This document shows positions 29,004 through 37,961 of a stretch of DNA of 64,000 bases, in pieces. The DNA comes from Hydrogenophaga sp. (GTDB taxonomy: Bacteria > Pseudomonadota > Gammaproteobacteria > Burkholderiales > Burkholderiaceae_C), in assembly GCF_030373225.1 (NCBI RefSeq), contig NZ_JAUCZG010000002.1:149930-213929 (forward strand), written 5' to 3'. How positions within the stretch are numbered: the stretch's first letter is position 1; each line of letters starts with the position of its first letter. Below the pieces are notes generated by a model. It made no database searches. It saw only the letters and a program-made list of their open reading frames with translations, and was not told the origin of the DNA. The translations under genes were made by a program, and so were the position numbers.

Positions 29004-29026
29004 GGCGTGCAGGGTTCTGTGTCGCT

Positions 29027-29190
29027 TCAACGGGGCAGCGAACGGTTGGTGACCGCGTCGTCGTCGCGGAACAGGGTTTCGTCGAACTTGAAGCGCAGGC
29101 GGAGGTAGACGCCTTTGCGGGTGTAGGCCGAGCCCTGGAGCTCGTCGTCGGAGAAGCCGCGCAGGTTGTAGCCCACCGAGCGGGCCTCAG
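29027..29190 (-). pseudogene. 3' remnant of a large surface/outer-membrane protein gene
   Basis: In the frame ending at a TGA at 29027-29029 the translation includes EARSVGYNLRGFSDDELQGS and then AYTRKGVYLRLRFKFDETLF, which from memory is the closing beta-strand pattern of the large DUF11/SdrD-repeat surface proteins often encoded next to this OmpA gene in Comamonadaceae. The similarity-like reading stops near 29190, where the upstream region of the plus-strand dehalogenase-like gene begins, and no start codon or N-terminal part exists. This is best read as a truncated gene left by a deletion or insertion. Confidence 0.6.
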
Positions 29191-29256
29191 GGCGGTGCGG
29201 AAGGGCCCAAGCCGGGCAGCTTGATACAGTTCAGGCCCGCCCACGCAGGAGGCTCC

Positions 29257-31362
29257 ATGGCCCGACTCTTTTCCAACCGTGATCGCCCCTTTGACCTCGG
29301 TGTCTTGCCAACCGAACTTCTGCTGCGTGGCACCGTGGAGCCGGTCGCTGGTGCGCGCCAGCCGGAAGATGCAAGCCCGCCGGGTGCCGACGCGATGCTG
29401 GGTGCGCTGCCCGAATACAGGGCGCTGTTCGACAGCCACCTGGATGGCGCGACCGCGCCCGCGCAAGCGCCGGTGCCCGCTGACCTCGTCACCCGCGCAC
29501 GCAACCTCAAGGCCTCGGCCTACTTTCTGGAAGCCACGCTGGCCGGTGTCTGCGAGCTTGAACCACAGGACTGGCTGCAGGCGGAACACCCCGCGCACAC
29601 CCACGCCTTCGTGCTGCTGGTCGAATTCAGCCGCGAACCCAAGCCTGGCGAGCCGGGCGCGCCTTGGATCTGCGGCACCAACGCCGAGCGCACCGACCTG
29701 CGGTGTGCCGAAGTGGCGGTGGTCATGGCGGGCTACATCCGCGCGCTGGGCTGGTCGGCGCGCGGGCACGTGGCCGGCCAGACGCAGGTGCATCTGGCCA
29801 CCCTGGCCCAGCGCGCCGGCGTGGCGAAAGCCGTCGATGGCGTGCTGGCGATGCCCTTTTCCACACGCGGCTTTCGCATCGGCGTGGTCACCACCGACTA
29901 TCCGCTGGCCACCGATCTGCCGATCGCACCCGAAGCCTCGCTGGCCTGGCCGGACGCCGAAACCTACATGGGTGCCATGGGCACCCGGCCCGGCTTCGAA
30001 GACGATGAGCTGGCGCGGCGCCCGGTGCACATGGGCCGCTACGCGATGGAGCGCATCCGCCGTGTTGACGAGCCCACCACGCTGGTGCTGCGCGACGAAA
30101 TCCGCCGCGTGCCCAAGCGCGCCGACCTGTTCACACGCGCGCTGGCCGGCGACCTGGGCGACAAAGCCAGGACCGAGCGCAGCCGCTTTGCCGTCAAGCA
30201 TCCGCTGGCCTTTGCCATGACGCCCCTGATCCGCGGCCTGGTGCCTCTGCAGGGAACGCGCGAACCGCTGCAGCCCACCGGCCTGGGCGGTGATCTGTCG
30301 GACCCGCAGCGCAACGCCGACGCCATCAAGGCGCTGGCCCACGTGATGGGCGCCGACCTGGTGGGCATCTGCGAGGCCGAGCCCTGGATGTACTACTCCC
30401 ACGACGAGGTCGAGGGCCGGCCGATCGAGCCCTACCACCGCTATGCGGTGGTGATGCTCATCGACCAGGGATTCGAGACCATGGAGGGCGCCTCGGGCGA
30501 TGACTGGATCTCGGGTGCGCAGTCGATGCGGGCCTACCTGCGTGGGGCCACGATGGCCGGCGTGATGGCGGCCCACGTGCGGCGCATGGGGTACTCGGCG
30601 CGCGCACACTCCAACGCCCATTCCGAACTGCTGCACCTGCCAGCCGTGCTGATGGCCGGCCTGGGCGAGCTCTCGCGCATTGGCGAGCTGATCCTCAATC
30701 CTTTCATTGGCCCACGTTCGAAGTCGGTGCTGTTCACGACCGACCTTCCGCTGGCGGTGGACAAGCCGATCGACTTCGGTCTTCAGGCCATGTGCCATCT
30801 GTGCATGAAGTGCGCGCGCGAGTGCCCCTGCAACGCCATCCCATTCGGGCCGAAGGTGATGTTCAACGGCTACGAGATCTGGAAGCCCGACGTCGAAAAA
30901 TGCGGCAAGTACCGGCTCACCAACATGAAGGGATCGGCCTGCGGCCGCTGCATGAAGACCTGCCCCTACAACCGGGAGGATCTGGTCGAGTCCGAGCGTC
31001 TGCTGTGGCTGTCCATCGACGTGCCGGCCTCGCGCCGCCAGCTCATTGCCCACGACGACAGCAGCGGCGGTGGCCAGCGCAACGCGGTCAAGCGCTGGTG
31101 GTTCGATCTGGAGATCGTGGACGGTGCGGCGGTCACCCCTGCGGGCGGCGTGAACGAGCGCGACCTGGACCCGTCGCGCACCGACAAGCTGGCAGCGGTG
31201 CAGAAGCTCGCGTTCTATCCGCCCGCGCTGCAGCCCGCCGGTGGCACGACCTTGCAGACGGTGTCGCCCATCGACCGCCAGGCCGGCTTGCAGGCCTATG
31301 CGGCGGCCGAGTCACCCGTGGCGGCGCGCCGACGTCGCAGCAACCGCACGCCAGACGCCTGA
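29257..31362 (+). CDS. soluble reductive-dehalogenase-like (RdhA) cobalamin/4Fe-4S protein
   Basis: 701 residues from the ATG at 29257 with AGGAGG at 29247-29252. Two [4Fe-4S] motifs are clear: C513-xx-C516-xx-C519-xxx-C523-P and C549-x12-C562-xx-C565-xxx-C569-P. Upstream is a B12-binding-type domain (YAVVMLIDQGFETMEGASGD, AAHVRRMGYSARAHSNAHSE, RSKSVLFTTDLPLAVDKPID). The N-terminal half repeats that domain in degenerate form (GYIRALGWSARGHVAGQTQV, IGVVTTDYPLATDLPI). That duplication, the length, and the lack of a twin-arginine signal or rdhB anchor gene match catabolic, oxygen-tolerant dehalogenases of the NpRdhA/BhbA type rather than respiratory ones or QueG. No reductase domain is fused. 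The halogenated substrate, if any, is unknown. Confidence 0.8.
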   Translation: MARLFSNRDRPFDLGVLPTELLLRGTVEPVAGARQPEDASPPGADAMLGALPEYRALFDSHLDGATAPAQAPVPADLVTRARNLKASAYFLEATLAGVCELEPQDWLQAEHPAHTHAFVLLVEFSREPKPGEPGAPWICGTNAERTDLRCAEVAVVMAGYIRALGWSARGHVAGQTQVHLATLAQRAGVAKAVDGVLAMPFSTRGFRIGVVTTDYPLATDLPIAPEASLAWPDAETYMGAMGTRPGFEDDELARRPVHMGRYAMERIRRVDEPTTLVLRDEIRRVPKRADLFTRALAGDLGDKARTERSRFAVKHPLAFAMTPLIRGLVPLQGTREPLQPTGLGGDLSDPQRNADAIKALAHVMGADLVGICEAEPWMYYSHDEVEGRPIEPYHRYAVVMLIDQGFETMEGASGDDWISGAQSMRAYLRGATMAGVMAAHVRRMGYSARAHSNAHSELLHLPAVLMAGLGELSRIGELILNPFIGPRSKSVLFTTDLPLAVDKPIDFGLQAMCHLCMKCARECPCNAIPFGPKVMFNGYEIWKPDVEKCGKYRLTNMKGSACGRCMKTCPYNREDLVESERLLWLSIDVPASRRQLIAHDDSSGGGQRNAVKRWWFDLEIVDGAAVTPAGGVNERDLDPSRTDKLAAVQKLAFYPPALQPAGGTTLQTVSPIDRQAGLQAYAAAESPVAARRRRSNRTPDA

Positions 31363-32213
31363 AGTCCCGCGTTGCGATCCATCGGGTGGCAAGCCGGCTG
31401 CTCCGCGCGATGTTTTTTGGGGTAGCCGATGGGGAACTCGCCCGACGCCAAAAACCCCTTGTGATTTGAAGCCTCACAGCAACCTGCAACACGACACTGT
31501 GTCGCTGTGTGTGGTGCAGATTGAACCTTGTGTCTACTTGGCGAGGTGGCTAGATCTTGTGGCTTGGACTACCGCACAACATCCATCCTGAAGGGCGGCT
31601 GTGCAGCGGTTGCAGACGATGGGGATGCAATGACGCGCGCGTGGTCGTTGCCATACTGCAGTCATTCAGTCCCTGGCAGTGAGTGGGCTTGAGGGTCAGC
31701 TTTCTGTGGTGCTGCAGACTTCGCAGGACTAGGTGTGGCGCACACACGGCGTTTGGATGCGCCGCCCCCCAGATGTTCTTCCTCCAGCAAGCGCCCGCCG
31801 CTAGCATTTCAGACACGCACGACCATCTCGCGACGCTCCAGGGTCATAGCTTTCGGTCAACGACAGCCTTGAGCGCGTGGTACATAAGTGTCAGTCAGCG
31901 CACATGCGCCTGAGCTTTGCGTTCTCGTACTGCAACAATCGTAGCTGGGACAGTTGCGAGACCGCCCACGATGCGTGTTGAACAGGTCGAACTTAAAGCC
32001 ATGCACTCCAAGCAGGTATCCGCATCGGCCCTTGTGCTCGCCAAAGACGGCGCGGATTCACCTGCGGCTGTGGTGGCTCGATGAACTCGGCCAGCATCTG
32101 AATCGAAATCACTTGCTCCACCGTGCGGCGCAGCACGCCGCTCTGAATCGCCCGGAGGGTGGCCACTTGGAATGGGACTATCGCCGAAGCGAAGGTGGAA
32201 AATTGAGCAGCTA
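31363..32213. other. gene-poor, decayed stretch between the RdhA-like gene and hmuV
   Basis: About 850 bp less GC-rich than its surroundings, with many stops in all frames. An IS3-family transposase remnant is recognisable at 31809-31980 (listed separately). A minus-strand reading at 31993-32226 gives 77 codons (ATLRAIQSGVLRRTVEQVIS in the middle) that I do not recognise and that may be more transposon debris. I see no other gene, tRNA or clear promoter. Confidence 0.5.
31809..31980 (-). mobile_element. IS3-family orfA/orfB junction remnant
   Basis: Minus-strand translation from about 31959 gives SQLSQLRLLQYENAKLRRMC, the leucine-zipper segment of IS3-family OrfA (normally Q-L-x-x-L-E-x-E-N-A-x-L-K-R-M-Y-A-D). 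After a one-base frameshift it continues LTLMYHALKAVVDRKL with a stop at 31844-31846, the normal OrfA end. That stop overlaps an ATG at 31847 that opens MTLERREMV, the usual OrfB start, which is closed by a stop 12 codons later. The rest of orfB and the terminal repeats are not found, so the element is dead. Confidence 0.6.
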
Positions 32214-33038
32214 TTAACCGTGCCACACCTTCTCCGTAGCCAGTGGTGGCGCCATCAGCACGATCGGCAGCCCATCTGAGATCGATCTCTCAACTCCGAC
32301 ACGCAAGCCAAAGACGGACTGAATGCCCACCTCTGTCAGGACCTCCACCGGAGGTGCGTCCTTGACCAGACGGCCATTGCTGAACACGAGGACACGGTCA
32401 GCATATCGGCTTACCATGTTGAGGTCGTGCATCACTGCCACGACCGTAGCACCCTGCCTTGACTGGTGCCACGCATGGTCGAGCACCGCCTTTTGCTGCG
32501 CGAGGTCCAGCGCAGAGGTAGGCTCGTCCAACAACAGCAAGCGGTCCGACGGTTCGTCCCATATCTGTGCGAGAACGCGTGCGAACTGAACCCGCTGGCG
32601 CTCACCACCCGACAAGGTGGTAAAGCGTCGATGCGAAAACTCGTCCAGCGCCAGTGCACTCAGTGTTTCGTTCACCACCCGCACTGCGGTATGGATAGAT
32701 TCCCCGCGATGCGGCAGGCGACCCATTGCCACCACTTCGCGCACCGTGAAGTCGAACGCGAGTTGTGAGCTCTGCGGCATCACCGCCATGCGCCGCGCCA
32801 GATCGCCGCGCTTCCATTCGGAAAGTGAGCGGCCCAGCAGTGTGATTGCGCCAACTGACTCCCATTCACCCGTGACCGCCTTGAGCACCGAGGACTTGCC
32901 TGCGCCATTCGGTCCGATGATGGCCACAAATTCGCCGGGTGCGATGCGCAGATCGTCGATCAGCACAAGATCGCCGCCACCGCGAGACACACGTAGGCCA
33001 CTCACCATGAGCGCGGAAGGCCTCACAGACCCGCTCAT
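32214..33038 (-). CDS. hmuV: haemin ABC transporter ATP-binding protein HmuV
   Basis: 274 residues from the ATG at 33038, which overlaps the hmuU stop (ATGA); an upstream start at 33080 is possible. Walker A is IIGPNGAGKSSVLKAV, the ABC signature TLSGGERQRVQFARVLAQIW, Walker B LLLLDEPTSALDLAQQ, and the H-loop VMHDLN. The HmuV-type linker EPSDRLLLLDEP, between signature and Walker B, supports haem rather than siderophore import. It powers HmuU at the inner membrane. It is the last gene of the hmu operon, and the decayed IS region follows. Confidence 0.94.
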   Translation of the reverse strand: MSGSVRPSALMVSGLRVSRGGGDLVLIDDLRIAPGEFVAIIGPNGAGKSSVLKAVTGEWESVGAITLLGRSLSEWKRGDLARRMAVMPQSSQLAFDFTVREVVAMGRLPHRGESIHTAVRVVNETLSALALDEFSHRRFTTLSGGERQRVQFARVLAQIWDEPSDRLLLLDEPTSALDLAQQKAVLDHAWHQSRQGATVVAVMHDLNMVSRYADRVLVFSNGRLVKDAPPVEVLTEVGIQSVFGLRVGVERSISDGLPIVLMAPPLATEKVWHG

Positions 33039-34093
33039 GGACGCGCTTCCTCCGTGCCCTGGCGGCGACGCAACAACCACAGGAAGAATGGAGCACCAAT
33101 GAAAGCGGTGAGGATGCCGATGGGTAGCTCGGCGGGCCGCACCGCGGTGCGTGCGACCATGTCGCCCGCGGTCAACACCATGGCGCCCAACAGTGATGCC
33201 AGCGGCAACACCAGTCGGTGGTCCGGCCCAACCAACAGGCGCGCCATGTGCGGTGCCACCAGACCAACAAACCCGATCACACCGCTGACGGCGACCACCG
33301 CGCCGGCCGATGCGGCGGTGAGCGCAATGACCGTTCGCTTGAGCGACTCAACCGCCACTCCCAAGTGCAGCGCCTCTGACTCGCCCAGCAACAAAGCATT
33401 GAGCTGATGAGCCAACCACGGCCCCACCAGCACCATGAGCACGATGGCCGGCGCTGCGCCCAGCAGCGAAGACCATGTCGCTCCGCCCATGCTTCCCAGG
33501 CTCCAGAAGGTAAGGTTACGCAGTTGCTCGTCGGTGGCCAGGTAGGTGAGCAAGCCAATGCCCGCTCCAGTGAGCGCATTGATGGCGATACCGCACAGGA
33601 GCATGGTGGTGGCATCGAGCACGCCATCGCGCTGCGAAAGGCGAAATACCAGCGTGGCGGTGGCCAGGGCGCCAAGAAATGCCGCCACGGGCAAGGTCCA
33701 CACACCGAGCACCAGGGCCAGACCGTGCAGCACCGTGGCGCCCAGCACGATCACGGAAACGGCACCCAATGCCGCACCCGCGGATACCCCGATGAGCGCT
33801 GGATCAGCCAACGGGTTGCGAAACAAGGCCTGCATCATCACACCGGCACATGCCAGCCCCGCGCCCGCCAGCAGCGCGAGCAGCACACGCGGTAGCCGTA
33901 CGTTCAGTACCACGACGCGCTGCGCGTCAGTTATGTCGGGATGGGCTTGCCCCAGCAGGATGGCCACCACCTTGCCCGGTGCGATGGCCACCGCCCCGGT
34001 TCCTATGGCGATCACCGCCGTGGCCAGAAACATCAAGGCAGTGATGATCAACACCCATGGCGCGGCGCGTTGTCGGGTCCAGACCTGACTCAT
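33035..34093 (-). CDS. hmuU: haemin ABC transporter permease HmuU (FecCD family)
   Basis: 352 residues with about ten membrane helices, as expected for FecCD/BtuC permeases. Family landmarks are VRLPRVLLALLAGAGLACAG, MMQALFRNPLADPALIGVSA and, near the C-terminus, GVIGFVGLVAPHMARLLVGP followed by ELPIGILTAFIGAPFFLWLL. It forms the inner-membrane channel for haem delivered by HmuT. Both ends overlap neighbours by four bases (hmuT upstream, hmuV downstream). Confidence 0.95.
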   Translation of the reverse strand: MSQVWTRQRAAPWVLIITALMFLATAVIAIGTGAVAIAPGKVVAILLGQAHPDITDAQRVVVLNVRLPRVLLALLAGAGLACAGVMMQALFRNPLADPALIGVSAGAALGAVSVIVLGATVLHGLALVLGVWTLPVAAFLGALATATLVFRLSQRDGVLDATTMLLCGIAINALTGAGIGLLTYLATDEQLRNLTFWSLGSMGGATWSSLLGAAPAIVLMVLVGPWLAHQLNALLLGESEALHLGVAVESLKRTVIALTAASAGAVVAVSGVIGFVGLVAPHMARLLVGPDHRLVLPLASLLGAMVLTAGDMVARTAVRPAELPIGILTAFIGAPFFLWLLRRRQGTEEARP

Positions 34094-34980
34094 GGAAAGC
34101 CCGGATGGATCTGCCGTGCCAGCGTGCGCACACCCTGTGGCGTGAAGATGCCCATGCCTTGAAGGAAGTGGCCTGGTACGGTGATGAGCCTCCCTCCCTT
34201 GCCCGCGGGTGTATCCATTGCACCTGGCGCGCGCAGGGCCACAGGTACGCCGTCGACAGGCGAAGTGCCGTCCTGGTTTGTCAGGATGAATTCCGGTGCG
34301 GCGACGATCATGGCCTCGGTGCTCATCACCTTGAAGCCTTCAATATCCTGCGCTACGTTAATAGCACCGGCCAGTTCCAGCAGGGCCGCGACATTGGTGT
34401 TTCGGCCGCCGACCAGCGTGGGTCGGCTGCCACCGGCCAGTATGAACAACGCTCTCGGCCGGCGAGACTGGCGTGCCACGTCTGCACGAACCACGGCCAT
34501 CTCCCGATGAAACCTGGCGATCAGAGCCTCTCCTTCGCTCTCTCGCCCAAGCAGCTCGGCCACCACGCGAATGCGCTTTTCGACACCGTCAGGCGTTTGG
34601 TCTGCGCTAAGCACATGCACGGCAACACCGGCTGCGCGCAGTTGTTCAAGGGTTTGCGGCACGGTCCACTCGTTGGTCACAAGCACCCTGGTCGGCGACA
34701 CCGAGAGCATGGGTTCGGCCGAGGTTTGCCGAAAGCCCGGCAGACGCGGCACGGCCTTTAGCTCGGTAAGGTGATCTGATCCGCCCCCCAGTGCCACGAT
34801 CTGCTGCCCCCCACCCAGTGCGACCACGATCTCGGCAACGTAGCTGTTGGTCACAATCCATCGTTCTGCGCGCCCCTTTGCCTGAGCGCTCGCAGTGGCA
34901 GCTGTCACGAGCGTCAGCCCTGCGCCGAGCAACATGCCAAACGTGCGACGACTGCAATTCACGTCGTTGGGCAGGTTCAC
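34090..34980 (-). CDS. hmuT: haemin-binding periplasmic protein HmuT
   Basis: 296 residues from a GTG at 34980 that overlaps the hmuS stop (GTGA). The N-terminus NCSRRTFGMLLGAGLTLVTA has two adjacent arginines and a hydrophobic core, compatible with a Tat-like or Sec signal. The mature part is a class III (FhuD/BtuF-type) binding protein: RWIVTNSYVAEIVVALGGGQ, VGGRNTNVAALLELAGAINV and GHFLQGMGIFTPQGVRTLAR. It captures haem released by the TonB receptor and passes it to HmuUV. Confidence 0.93.
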   Translation of the reverse strand: MNLPNDVNCSRRTFGMLLGAGLTLVTAATASAQAKGRAERWIVTNSYVAEIVVALGGGQQIVALGGGSDHLTELKAVPRLPGFRQTSAEPMLSVSPTRVLVTNEWTVPQTLEQLRAAGVAVHVLSADQTPDGVEKRIRVVAELLGRESEGEALIARFHREMAVVRADVARQSRRPRALFILAGGSRPTLVGGRNTNVAALLELAGAINVAQDIEGFKVMSTEAMIVAAPEFILTNQDGTSPVDGVPVALRAPGAMDTPAGKGGRLITVPGHFLQGMGIFTPQGVRTLARQIHPGFP

Positions 34981-35945
34981 AGGGTTACCCCCGTCTCCAG
35001 CCCCGCCAGCCAGGCACCAGCCCGCGCGGGCGATTCATCCGGGACAAGGTCAATGGAACCGCCGTCGGCTTCAAGCAGGCGAACGCCGATGGAGCCGTCC
35101 GGTGACTGCACTTGCAGGGCTTCGATCACCCCCGCCATTCGCAGGTGCAGCTTACAGGCGGCATCGACCGCGTGCACAGCGGGAGGTGTCGACGAGGTTT
35201 TTCTCAGTGGGCCTTGGTAGCGGGCGGCCACGCCGCGTCCTCGAACGTCGACCGAAACCTCTTTGACATGCCCGCAGGCAAGCAGGGCTGCCTGGCCCAG
35301 GGATGCTGCAGCTTTGCCCTGCGCCATGAGTTGCTTGGCAGTTTCGTTCCGGCCTGACAGAGGCAACACAAGATGTGGCGCGTTCGCCTCCACCGTGGCG
35401 GACCAGACTGAGCTCGCGTGTTGCAACGGGTGCGCCTTCAGCCAGGGCATCGCAACTTCCCGACCTGACTTGGACATGAGGAACAGGCGTCCGATGGCAT
35501 CGCCCTGGGCATCGAACCAGTTCAGGCTCACCGTATGTCCATGGGCGTCGTGCTCTTCAAACAAGAAGCAGCGGCTTATACCCTGCGAGGTGACCAGCGC
35601 ATCGTGCTGTGACGTCCGAAAACGCAGGAGAGTCTGGTCAACATCGACGCGTGCGTCGTCCATGATGAACAAGCCCACACCCAGACGGTTGCGAGCAGCG
35701 AGCAGAAGCTTGCCCCACGCTTCACAGGGCGCGAGCAGCTCCGTGAGATCTGTGTACAACTCGGTCGCGCCATGACCCATTCGACTGGCCAAGAGGGCCG
35801 CCTCGGGCACCCCAAGGCGCTGTGCTGCATCCGGTCCATGCAAGTGGTGGTGCTGCTGCAGAAGGTCCGACCATGCGCTGCGCAGGGCGTCAGGATTGGC
35901 CAGCAGATACGCCGCGCGGTTCTCGACCGTGGTGTCTATCGTCAT
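34977..35945 (-). CDS. hmuS: haemin-degrading/haem-trafficking protein HmuS
   Basis: 322 residues from the ATG at 35945, with GGAGAAGAG just upstream. The protein is built of two related halves typical of HemS/ChuS/HmuS: QHHHLHGPDAAQRLGVPEAA, ARNRLGVGLFIMDDARVDVD, SQGISRCFLFEEHDAHGHTV in the first and CGHVKEVSVDVRGRGVAARY in the second. Family members bind cytoplasmic haem and degrade it or hand it on, releasing iron. It lies 11 bp downstream of the receptor gene and overlaps hmuT by four bases. Confidence 0.92.
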   Translation of the reverse strand: MTIDTTVENRAAYLLANPDALRSAWSDLLQQHHHLHGPDAAQRLGVPEAALLASRMGHGATELYTDLTELLAPCEAWGKLLLAARNRLGVGLFIMDDARVDVDQTLLRFRTSQHDALVTSQGISRCFLFEEHDAHGHTVSLNWFDAQGDAIGRLFLMSKSGREVAMPWLKAHPLQHASSVWSATVEANAPHLVLPLSGRNETAKQLMAQGKAAASLGQAALLACGHVKEVSVDVRGRGVAARYQGPLRKTSSTPPAVHAVDAACKLHLRMAGVIEALQVQSPDGSIGVRLLEADGGSIDLVPDESPARAGAWLAGLETGVTL

Positions 35946-35956
35946 GCTCTTCTCCT

Positions 35957-37912
35957 TCAGAATCGGTAGGTAGTAGTCGCATACCAGAAGCGCGCAGGTG
36001 GATCCTGCACAGACCCTGTCGCGCTGTAGTTGGCGGGCTGGCGTCGATTGTTGAGGTTGTCCACACCCAATGCCAGCGACCATGCAGGGCTGACCTGATA
36101 GCCGAGCTTCACATCCAGCGTACCGAAGTTGCTGTTGGTGGGCGGCGGCGTGACCGCAGGCGGGGTCACCGCAACGCTGGCGTAGTAGTCGCGCAGGTAG
36201 CGCCCTTGCACATCGAGGCGCCAGGAACCTTGCTCGTAGCGCGCCCCCGCTCGCAGGGTGTGCCTGGCGCGCTGAATCAGGCGGGCACCTGTCTGACCGT
36301 CTGTGGCGTCGAGATAGTCCCAACCTCCTGTGATCGACCAGCGCGGGTTCAGCTGCCAAGTGGTGCCAAGTTCGGAGCCGCGCAATCTGGCCTTGCCAAT
36401 GTTGGTGTAGACGGCTCGGGTGGTCACACCCACGGGATCACCCGGCAGGGCAGCGCGATTGACGGTCTGGATCAGGTTGGTCACCCGCGAGTCAAACAAC
36501 ACCCATTCGCCCGACCAGCTCGATGCCGAGTAGCCCGCCACCAGCTCCCAGGCCTTGTTGGTTTCCGGCTGGATATCGGCTTGCCCCAGGATCAATGAGC
36601 GCCCGCGTGTGAACCGCGCATATTGCTCCAGCGCTGAGGGGGCCCGGTAGGCCTCGCCATAGCCAACACGAAAACTCCAGGGTCCAGGCGAATATCCGAG
36701 CGAGACCCGTGGTGTGGTGGCACTGCCGAAGGTGGAGAAATCGTCCCACCGAAGTCCTGCAAGTAGTCTCCAGGCGGGGGCCAGTCTCCATTCGTCCTGC
36801 AACAGCACATGTTGGTTGGTGGTCCTGGCCACTTGCGCCACGATGCTCACGTTCAGATCTTCATCGCGCTGTCCGGCTCCCACCACCAGGGTGTGCTGTC
36901 CGAGGTCCAGAGCGTACCGGGCATCCAGTTGAGTCTGGTCGTAGTCCGTGGTTTCAATGGTCGGGAAACTGCGCGTGGTGGACGCCTTGCTGTTGCCGTG
37001 TGAAAGGTCCACCGACAGCGCTCCCTGCCCTACCGCGCCCGTGTACCGCAAGGCGGCGGTGTAACGCTCTTCACGTTCATGGGTGGTGAAGTCGGTGATG
37101 GGTGCGCGTGCCGTGCGACCCGGCCCCATGTCATCCTGGTCAACAGATTCCAGCAACCAGCGCAGCTGTTGGCCTGGCACCAGTTGCACCACACCTTCGT
37201 AGTTCAGGTAGGTTTCGTCGATCTTGCTGAGGTCGTAGGTAGTCATTGCTGTGCCTGGGTAGCGAAACAGATCGCGCTGGCGCTGCTCGACGCTGAAGCG
37301 GTGGCCCGCGCCTTGGGTTCCCACGTACAAGGTGGCGCCGGCGATGGCCGTCCCACGATCACCGCCCTGTACGGCGCCCAGTGTCAGGCGTGTGCTGCCC
37401 CGCTTTACTTGGCCCGGTTGTGGGGCCTTGGTGATCACGTTGATCACGCCGCCGGTGGCGTCGGCCCCATACAACGCAGACATGGGGCCACGCACGATTT
37501 CGATGCGCTCCACATCTTCTGTGGAAAGCAGGTTCAAGCCTGATGTGCCGTATTTTCCCGTGCGGCGCAGGCCATCGACCAGGATCAGCACTGGGGAGCC
37601 CGCGTTGGAAATGAGGCCGCGCATGGCCACAAATGCACTGGTGCCGTTGGCGCGCGCATCGACACCCGTCGCCAGCTTCAACGCCTCGGTCACGCTGGTA
37701 CCGGCATAGGCCTCAAGGTCTTTGGCAGAGATGACTTGTACCGAAGCCTGCACATCCTGAATGGGTTGTTCGCGCGAAGTGGCGGTGATGACAACCGCCC
37801 GAAGCGTTGCGTCAGAGGAGGCAGTGGGTTGCGCGAGAGCAGTTTGAAAAACGGAAAGTGCGAAGCACAAGGAGATGGTGAGGCGGCTAGCTTGCATGAT
37901 TGTTGGAGGCAT
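35957..37912 (-). CDS. hmuR: TonB-dependent haem/haemoglobin receptor
   Basis: 651 residues with a signal peptide (LTISLCFALSVFQTALAQ), a plug domain (VQVISAKDLEAYAGTSVTEA, MRGLISNAGSPVLILVDGLR, VERIEIVRGPMSALYGADAT, GGVINVITK) and a beta-barrel ending in an aromatic residue (FWYATTTYRF). FRAP and NPNL-type haem-receptor blocks are not obvious, so haem specificity rests mainly on the following hmuSTUV genes. The ATG at 37912 is used; the one at 37897 is equally possible and neither has a clear ribosome site. The Crp-type regulator gene ends 49 bp upstream. No obvious Fur box lies in that gap. TonB, ExbB and ExbD are not in the window. Confidence 0.9.
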   Translation of the reverse strand: MPPTIMQASRLTISLCFALSVFQTALAQPTASSDATLRAVVITATSREQPIQDVQASVQVISAKDLEAYAGTSVTEALKLATGVDARANGTSAFVAMRGLISNAGSPVLILVDGLRRTGKYGTSGLNLLSTEDVERIEIVRGPMSALYGADATGGVINVITKAPQPGQVKRGSTRLTLGAVQGGDRGTAIAGATLYVGTQGAGHRFSVEQRQRDLFRYPGTAMTTYDLSKIDETYLNYEGVVQLVPGQQLRWLLESVDQDDMGPGRTARAPITDFTTHEREERYTAALRYTGAVGQGALSVDLSHGNSKASTTRSFPTIETTDYDQTQLDARYALDLGQHTLVVGAGQRDEDLNVSIVAQVARTTNQHVLLQDEWRLAPAWRLLAGLRWDDFSTFGSATTPRVSLGYSPGPWSFRVGYGEAYRAPSALEQYARFTRGRSLILGQADIQPETNKAWELVAGYSASSWSGEWVLFDSRVTNLIQTVNRAALPGDPVGVTTRAVYTNIGKARLRGSELGTTWQLNPRWSITGGWDYLDATDGQTGARLIQRARHTLRAGARYEQGSWRLDVQGRYLRDYYASVAVTPPAVTPPPTNSNFGTLDVKLGYQVSPAWSLALGVDNLNNRRQPANYSATGSVQDPPARFWYATTTYRF

Positions 37913-37961
37913 ATAAGGAGTTCGGGGTGAGGGCTCTGAATTCGATACGAGGGGTAATCAG

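Noticed and set aside
27844..31053. 1069-codon minus-strand open frame across OmpA and RdhA-like genes
   Set aside because: It runs antisense through the RdhA-like gene and then out of frame through the OmpA gene; no part of it resembles a protein family.
29257..31362. Annotation of the RdhA-like gene as epoxyqueuosine reductase QueG
   Set aside because: QueG is about 350-380 residues without an N-terminal duplicated B12-domain; this protein is 701 residues and shows that duplication.
37913..37961. Fur box in front of the haem receptor gene
   Set aside because: I looked for a GATAATGATAATCATTATC-like site in the gap and found none; the 49-bp gap may not even contain a promoter.
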